Assembly: GCA_029851415.1 (NCBI GenBank) | Contig: CM056742.1 | Span: 83,442,748 to 83,506,747 of the forward strand | Length of the DNA stretch: 64,000 nucleotides | Direction: 5' to 3' | Source: Eretmocerus hayati | Lineage: Eukaryota > Arthropoda > Insecta > Hymenoptera > Aphelinidae | Shown: positions 57,755 through 64,000 of the stretch, piece after piece | How the letters are laid out: the number at the start of each line of letters is the position of its first letter | Numbering within the stretch: position 1 is the stretch's first letter | Notes under the pieces: model-generated | Seen by the model: the letters and a program-made list of their open reading frames with translations, nothing else | Told to the model about the DNA's origin: nothing | Database searches by the model: none | Position numbers and translations under genes: made by a program

Positions 57755-59640
57755 TGCCGTAATCCGTAGAAGCCTTGTAACGGTGAGTACCTATTTATAA
57801 GATCGTTCCGAGTCATGAAATCCGGACACTGACTCGCCGTGGTGGCGCGAGAAGAAGTTCTCTCTTCAAGAAGATTAACTTGCAGATTCTCAGCCTCAGT
57901 GGTCCACGGATTACATTATTCTGTAAGGAACGAAGGACCTTTCCACCACAGTTCGAAAGAAGACAAACTTTCCGGGCTCAAACCACGAGAAACAACATCC
58001 GCTGGATTATCTTTGGACCTGACATGGTGCCAATGAGCTTGAGGAATCAATTCCTGAATAAACGTGCAACAATTGGCAACGAATGTCTGCCACCGACTCG
58101 GCAGAGCTCTAATCCAATACAGAACGTCTCGCGAATCGGACCACAAATGAACCGAAGAAATCTCTAACGGCATAGTTTTTAAGAAATGATCGACGAGACT
58201 AGCTAGTAAGTGAGCTGCACAAAGCTCGAGGCGAGGTATGCTGATAGTTTTGATTGGAGCCACTTTCGACTTAGCGCACTGTAACGAAACTATAACTTGT
58301 TCATTCATGATCATCCTCAAATAAATGACCGCCCCGAAAGTTTTCGATGATGCATCGGCAAACCCATGCAGTTCAATTGTCACGCCGTTACCTGAACATC
58401 CTATCCACCGAGGTATCCTGATTCCTTCCAACTTTGACAATTTGCTGTACCAATCAAGCCACTGATTTGAATAATCATCTGGAAGGATATCATCCCAACC
58501 ACATTTCAATAACCACAACGATTGCATAAATATTTTTGCCCAGATCACCACTGGAGCCAACCAACCCAAAGGATCAGATATTTTAGCAGTGAGTGATAAA
58601 ACTATTCTTTTAGTCAACTTCTGGCTAACAAGGATTTGTGGCTTTATATTGAAATGAAAACAATCTTCTCTTGGAGCCCAGGAGAGGCCCAATATAGAAG
58701 TAGAACTATTTCCAGAATCGAAAGTTGCCGAACCGTTGATTCGATGAGCGACAGGAATTTCCTCAATCAGCCTAGCATCATTTGCTGCCCATTTCCTTAG
58801 CTCAAAACCACCCACCTTGAGAATTTCGATCAACTGTTTTTGCTTCTCTCGAGCTTCCTCTACTGTTCCTCCCCCCGACATAAAATCATCCATGTATGAT
58901 TCATCCTGAATGATTTTAACAGCTGAGGCGAACAGGTGCCCGTAATCTTGCGCTAATTGCCTTGAAACTCGAATGGCTAGAAATGGCGAACACTTTAACC
59001 CGTACGTGATTGTTCTTAGAAGGAACAAAAGAACGTCTGAATCTGAATTCTCTCTCCAAAGAATCATCTGCAAATTACGGTCTCTAGGATCAACCAAAAT
59101 TTGCCGAAACATTTTCTCTATGTCAGCAACAAAGACAAAGTCATATCTACGCCACCTCAAGATCAGATCAATCAATTCTGGGAGCAAGTTCTCTCCAGTA
59201 AAGAGTAGATCATTCAGAGACGTACCGCGAATAGGATTTGACCCATTGAAAACAACTCGTAGCTTTTTAGAACCTTGAAGTTCGCCGTGATGTGATAGGA
59301 TATGACAACGTTTCAACTCTTCAACTGACAACTTTGGAGATCTTTCCATGTGCGCAAGTTGCTCATACTCTGCCATAAATGCACTGTATTTCGCCGCAAA
59401 ATTCGGATTTTTCTCAAATTTTCGCTCCATGGAAAATGAAGTTTTCAAAGCTGTATTGTAAGAATCGCCCAAGTTAAAGCCTAAGCTTTGAAATAAATCC
59501 TCCTTGACCGGTAACCGAACCATATAACGACCGTCAGAGGCTTGTGAATGAGTTTGCCGAAAATGTTCTTTGCATTTGCGATCATCTTCCGACAACGTTT
59601 TGCGGACCGGTGCAATTTCTTCTTGTTAGAAAAACCGATC
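57755..59640 (-). pseudogene. pol: BEL/Pao reverse transcriptase and RNase H
   Basis: The long frame 59595-57916 (559 codons) is intact over RT and RNase H. Blocks: KLRVVFNGSNPIRGTSLNDLL, VFVADIEKMFRQILVDPRDR, TITYGLKCSPFLAIR, catalytic SYMDDFMSGGG, FELRKWAANDARL, ILGLSWAPREDCF, DPLGWLAPVVIWAKIFMQSLW. RNase H then has HGFADASSKTFGAVIYL, the acidic IPRLELCAAHLLASL, and LWSDSRDVLYWI. It ends in TAA at 57916, and a frameshift near 57785 leads to the integrase frame. The upstream join to the protease frame near 59630 is also shifted. This is the longest open frame in the window. Confidence 0.93.
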
Positions 59641-60438
59641 AAGAATGGAATCCAATACCGAGTCATCAACCAAGTGCAAATATGAGGATTGCGACTCTCT
59701 GTTTTCGCCCACTGATGAAGAAACAACCCACCCCAACTCCGTATTCGTAGCAATTGGTTGATTCGAAGGATCGAGTTTTGCCTTCTTCACTCCCTCAAGC
59801 ACTATTTGAGCGTGAATTCTGGCGCCGAGCAACATATCGATCGATCTAGATTTTAGGAATTGAGGATCAGCTAATTTCAAATTCTTAAGATGATCCCATC
59901 TATCCTTCCCTGATGAGACAGAAGCTCTGTAGCTTGAAACCTTGGGGATTATGTGCGCTTGAACGTCACACGCGAATTTCGAAGAAAACCTGGGCCTCAC
60001 AGTAAAGTTAGCAGTACCTCTCGAGAAATACGTGTTGGCGTCTGCTACCCCTTTGATTTCAACTTTAGATTTCATTCTCCGTGAACCTAACTTCTGACAA
60101 GCATTCTCCGTGGTGAAGGTAGATTGCGAGCAGTGATCAATCAAAGCCGTGAAATAGAAATCAAAACCGTCAGCTGATATCACTCTCACTACCGCAGTGG
60201 GCAAGAGCACAAAACCCGAACCTATCACAGAAGTAAGACAAGATGTGGTTGTTGAGTGAGAATGCTCACCCGTCCCCGAACCCTCTCCGTCTCCAGGGGA
60301 GGCAGAACCAGCCCCTTTTGGAGCACTTTGAGGATCACTTGGCTTCTGAGAATCCTGATGTATGAAACTATGATGTTTCCCGTTACATTTGCGATAAAGT
60401 TTCTGGGATTTACAGAATCTTGCGCCGTGAGAACCGAA
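59626..60438 (-). pseudogene. BEL/Pao zinc-knuckle/protease region
   Basis: Directly after the gag frame stop (TGA at 60439) the same polyprotein continues with GARFC...CNGKHHSFIH, the knuckle part, and then the frame 60228-59626. The aspartic protease loop reads ALIDHCSQSTF. The catalytic aspartate is kept, but the glycine that normally follows two residues on (D-x-G) is cysteine. Downstream blocks are SIDMLLGARIHAQIV and ELGWVVSSSVG, typical of the Pao protease-RT linker. The substituted loop may be inactive. Confidence 0.75.
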
Positions 60439-61566
60439 TCAGACGAAACATAACCTCTTTTCCGTCACAAAAGCCCTACGATCAGCCACACTTTTAGCCT
60501 TGAATGAATCGCACTGCGAGAGGTGATGATTCTCCGAACAGGAGGGGCAAACCTTCTTAGTATGGTTGGAATCCGTATCCGTAGCCATGGAGTGAGTCTT
60601 CCCAGATCCCGAGGGCTTAGCTGGTTGACTACTATGGGGTTTTTGTATACTCTCAATTGATTCTAAAGTAGCAAGCTGATCTTCAATGAAATCTTCTAGC
60701 TGAGCTACAGAAGGAGGAACATTTGTTTTGCCCAAATGCTTCTCCCACTCTCTCCGAGTAGCTGCATCAAATTTCAAAACCGTAAAATATACGAACAATT
60801 CCTCTCCACTCCTTTCAATAGGACGATCCATACCATTCAAGAAGGTCCTCGTTCCAAAAGAACCCGAATAAAGCTTCTTCATTTCAGCATGTGAATCCGT
60901 TTTCATGGGCTTCAAAGAGAGAAAAGAACCGAACGATAGATTCACTAATCGACGTTTATTCTCATAGTAATCGCATAAATCTGACCAAGCTTTATTATAA
61001 TCATCCCCAACTATCTCAATCCCTTTAATTTGATCCAAGGCTTCACCCGAAAGTTTAGTTCTCAAATGATAGAACTTCACAACTTGTTCCATTTCCCTGC
61101 GATGGACCAAAGATTTGAACAAATCTCTAAAATTTGCCCATTCATTTAATTTCCCGGAAAAAACGGAAAGATCAACTTTGGCGAGAGAGTAGGAATTTTC
61201 CGTATTTACATGCTGTACAACGGGAGCAACGTTGTTGACAGCCGAAGCATTTACCTCACGTTCTGCTCTATCTCTATCAGCAATATCATCTAAAACCTGT
61301 TGAAAATCCGATTTATTTGCGAGATATGATTCTTCTACAAAATCCGGGATTTTGATTTTGAAGTAATCATAGTCTAACAATTCGCTCTTATTTGCCAAGA
61401 TCTTATTGTGATTTTGAATGAAAGTCTGATAATGAGTAACCAGATAATCCAATCTGGTAGTGGCACTAGCTTTAGTCATTTTAGCTTGACCTGAAGCCTT
61501 GTAATTGCTGAATGAATTTCCAATTTTAGCCTGTAAATCCAGCTGTTGTTGATAAAGAGCGTCCAT
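60439..61566 (-). pseudogene. gag: BEL/Pao gag
   Basis: 375 codons from ATG 61566 to a TGA that falls inside the zinc-knuckle region (EKRLCFV-stop-FGSHGARFC). The N-terminal half is helical. The Pao gag signature is LAKVDLSVFSGKLNEWANFRDLF (about residues 128-150), then KFYHLRTKLSGEAL, DDYNKAWSDLCDYYENKRRLV and the C-terminal CPSCSENHHLSQC knuckle. Gag forms the particle and packages the RNA. The stop may be a mutation of a cysteine/tryptophan codon; a readthrough role cannot be excluded but is not supported. Confidence 0.88.
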
Positions 61567-62908
61567 TGTGAATCAAAATGTTACTCTAACAACTTGAAAA
61601 CCGATCCAGAATTAGGAACAAAAGTTCCAAACCGAAGAAACAAAACCGAAGAACCGAGCCGATAATCCGGAAAAATCTCAAATTCTGCACGTTAATCTAG
61701 CCCCCAAAATGCTAGAAAGTTTGTCCAGAAAGATGGATGAAAAATGCCAAAATTCTAAACAGAATCAGGCAAAACCGAACCCGAGATGAGAAATTTTTCA
61801 AATCTATGAAAGATTTGATGGAAGCACCAATCCACAAATTTCTTCCGACTATTTACAATTATTCACAATATTTACAGAAAGAATGAAAACCTCTCTCCTT
61901 GATAACGAGCTGATCATTTTTGAGGTTATCAAACTCGAAAAAAGAAACTCAAAATGAGATAACCTAAACTCGAATTATTCAAGCCGAATATTCATATGGT
62001 TTATCTCATACATCAATTCTCTTTTTCACTCGTACGGCTACATCAGCTGACGCACGGCGACGAAGATTGCCGAAGTCGACAACGTGTGATGCGCTGGAGC
62101 GTGGCGGTGTATGACGACGAGCTGCTTATGGGAAGTCGACGACACGTAGCAATCGCACTGTTGAAGCCCTTGCGTCGCTGAGTGTCGTTGCCTCGCTGCA
62201 GCTGATGAACAGCTGCGGATAGCTCTGGTCAGCTGTGTTGCCAGATGTCGAGCTCCGTCACCAAGCAACACGCACACCAACGTGGATCACACACACGGAC
62301 GACTCACTCCAAAAATCCAACAACTTCAGTATATGCCCATATGACATCAGTAAATTTGCATCGCAAAATCAAAATGGATGATTTAAAGAATTTGAGAATG
62401 TACAAAGAGTACAAATCTGATATCAATTGCAACAGTGTTGTGCGAAATAAACTCAATTTCTGAGCAAAAAGAAAACTCGGAATTTTTTAAAAAATTCACA
62501 GAGGCTAAAACGGCTGTAAAAATGAAAATAATCAAAAGAACAGCTTATTCCAACGATCCCACGATGTATCCCTCGTTGCCCAAGAATCCTCCTGGATTCC
62601 CAGGTCGTTTCCGTCGTCTCCAAGGGGTGCGGTGACTATTTCCTCATGACCGATACGGAGGTTAGCCTGCACTCCGCTGCCGGTGGACCAATGCTCCAGA
62701 ATCAGCAATCGAGGGGTAATCCCCATCCGCCGGCAGAATACAGCTTCTCACATACTGCTGTAGGCCTTGAGGAAGACGCCGCTGGTCGCCCGACGAGACT
62801 GCCGACCACACACAATCACTATGGATTTCACCTCGTGGTGATGCGAATCCGTTCGCATCCACGTCAATTTTCACCACTAGCTCCGATCCGGTACACGAAG
62901 GACCAAAA
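61567..62908 (-). other. Long 5' leader of the BEL/Pao element, with PBS
   Basis: About 1.3 kb between the 5' LTR and the gag ATG, with no supported gene. At 62891-62905 the minus strand reads TGGTCCTTCGTGTAC, three bases from the LTR, the primer-binding site. A GC-rich part lies at 62570-62880. Leader length is greater than I would expect for the family, so part of it may be inserted. Confidence 0.65.
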
Positions 62909-63161
62909 TGTTCAGAACGGGAGCGGGTGCACTTAATAAATTGAACTCCGTAGTTTAAATAAACAATTAAACTATATTGAAGTAACTAAAATAGGCTCAT
63001 TACATATTGAGCGAAGTGGTGCGGTCGGCTGCTGGACGGAAACTGGCGAGAGCCGCAGAAGGCGACAATCGCAACGGCGCTGAACGTGAGCGCAAACTCA
63101 AAAAGGCGGCGGCGCGCCAAGATTCAAATAGGTAGGAGAGCAATGAGTATAATACTGAACA
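62909..63161 (-). repeat. 5' LTR of the BEL/Pao element
   Basis: 253 bases, TGTTCAGAACGGGAGC to ATACTGAACA. About ten substitutions separate it from the 3' LTR. ACGTT follows at 63162-63166, the right copy of the target duplication. Confidence 0.94.
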
Positions 63162-63166
63162 ACGTT

Positions 63167-63639
63167 TTCTCTCAACTTTTTCGGTCGATTGCACTCGTTA
63201 GATTTCTAAGAATTTGAATGTACGTGAGATTACTTTTGATATTTGAAAATAACTGCGAAATTAGGCATCGTGTAAATATTGTAAATAATATTCTTGTAAA
63301 ATTGAGTTTTACAACTTTTGGCTGTTTTATGTGAAAAGTCAGATGACTCCATTGGAGTAATAAGCAAAAGTCCTAAAAATTTTGACTAATTTTCTTTGAT
63401 TTTCGAGCATAGATGAATAGCCACGTTTCCCTAGAACATTCCAGAAAATTATCTTTTGGTTCATCATGATAAAATAGAAACGATTTTGTTATATTTGTGC
63501 ACTGAATTTAATTGATTTTGGGATACAGAATCCAATGGTGTAAACGAATCATGTGAATATCATTGATCAAAACCTGATTCTTTACGGGATATGGGTTCTT
63601 CGAACGTCTCATCATCCATTAGAATATCTTCATACAATA
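63167..63639. other. Unassigned AT-rich flank
   Basis: Host or older-repeat DNA between the BEL/Pao insertion and the LTR-like end of the window. No gene seen. Confidence 0.3.
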
Positions 63640-64000
63640 TAGATATACTGTAAAGCCAGGGGACTGAGTATAAATAGAGGCTCATTAGCCCATTGCGGGG
63701 ACCTTGCGCTCAGTCGAAATTCCAAGAGCACTATCGAGACGAAGTCCTCTGGCTATTCAATATATATACGTGTATGTATCAAATGCTGGAATAAATGCTC
63801 TTTGTTGAATATATATATGTGTGTGTTTTACTGAGAACAGGTCGATGAAGCTCTAAGACGATCATCTTGAGAATCGAGGGCTGGAGTCCCTTCGAACTAA
63901 TGATGAAAGTCTGATTTGACTATGCGACCTGGGTAACCTGTGTTCGTGGAGGCTGAAGTCCCTTCTCGTGCACAGGCACTTAGGTGAAGGCGAAATTGTT
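63640..64000 (+). promoter_or_regulatory. LTR-like segment with TATA box and polyadenylation signal, cut by the window end
   Basis: GAGTATAAATAGAGGC places a TATA box at 63669. GCTCAGTCG, an arthropod-type initiator, follows at 63710, somewhat farther than the usual 30 bases. AATAAATGCTC at 63792 is a polyadenylation signal, and (TA)n/(TG)n follow. A short direct repeat (GGCTGRAGTCCCTTC) occurs at 63881 and 63950. TATA, initiator and AATAAA in this order resemble the U3-R of an LTR; the partner LTR is outside the window. Confidence 0.4.

Larger units (their letters stand above)
55345..63161 (-). mobile_element. BEL/Pao LTR retrotransposon, nearly complete, with 5-bp target duplication
   Basis: A 7.8-kb minus-strand element with 253-bp LTRs at both ends. 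ACGTT flanks both sides (55340-55344 and 63162-63166), an exact 5-bp duplication. The LTRs differ at about 10 positions by eye, about 96 % identity. Gene order is gag, protease, RT, RNase H, integrase, normal for BEL/Pao, with no env. A few stops and frameshifts block translation. It is better preserved than the Gypsy copy and the plus-strand Pao fragment. Confidence 0.94.

Overview
The window reads as heterochromatin-like, transposon-saturated DNA from an arthropod, most likely an insect. The evidence is the mix of element types: BEL/Pao and Gypsy LTR retrotransposons, one Gypsy copy carrying an errantivirus-type F-like envelope gene, APE-endonuclease non-LTR elements with Baculo_FP-like ORF1 proteins, an R1-clade RT fragment, Tc1/mariner-like and piggyBac-like terminal repeats, and many foldback elements. 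No intact host gene, rRNA, tRNA or CRISPR was recognised, and no element looks coding-competent. All protein and motif calls come from reading translations by eye; no database search was run.

Layout, left to right. 0-3.4 kb: an inverted duplication, then a 2.4-kb foldback element with two GC-rich palindromes nested in its left arm. 3.4-6.8 kb: a decayed plus-strand BEL/Pao pol whose RNase H is replaced by a minisatellite, followed by an LTR-like repeat. 6.8-13.8 kb: mostly anonymous DNA with several near-perfect hairpins, a second foldback and a possible Pao gag scrap. 13.9-17.9 kb: non-LTR element 1, with ORF1 and ORF2 joined by an ATGA overlap. 18.1-20.2 kb: an R1-like RT on the minus strand, split by an insertion. 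21.6-27.8 kb: non-LTR element 2, interrupted by a piggyBac-like foldback and by an array of three tandem hairpins. 27.9-29.8 kb: non-LTR element 3, same family as element 1 and truncated at both ends. 29.9-34.1 kb: a 172-bp tandem repeat, a foldback and anonymous DNA.

34.2-46.4 kb is a three-layer nest. A ~175-bp satellite is broken by a ~0.87-kb TIR transposon, whose right terminal repeat is in turn broken by a 10.3-kb minus-strand Gypsy/errantivirus-like element. That element has both LTRs, a PBS, a PPT, gag, pro, pol and env, plus a splice donor beside the gag start. 46.4-48.6 kb holds a second copy of the LTR-like repeat, split and partly inverted around a 1.4-kb foldback with TA-flanked mariner-like ends. 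48.6-55.2 kb is largely anonymous, with a long hairpin and a cluster of palindromes built from one decamer. 55.3-63.2 kb is a nearly complete minus-strand BEL/Pao element (two 253-bp LTRs, 5-bp duplication ACGTT, gag, protease, RT/RNase H/integrase) with a few stops and frameshifts. The last ~350 bases resemble part of another LTR.

The genes do not work together as a host pathway. Each coding block served its own element's replication, and the main information here is the insertion order and the unusual density of inverted-repeat DNA.
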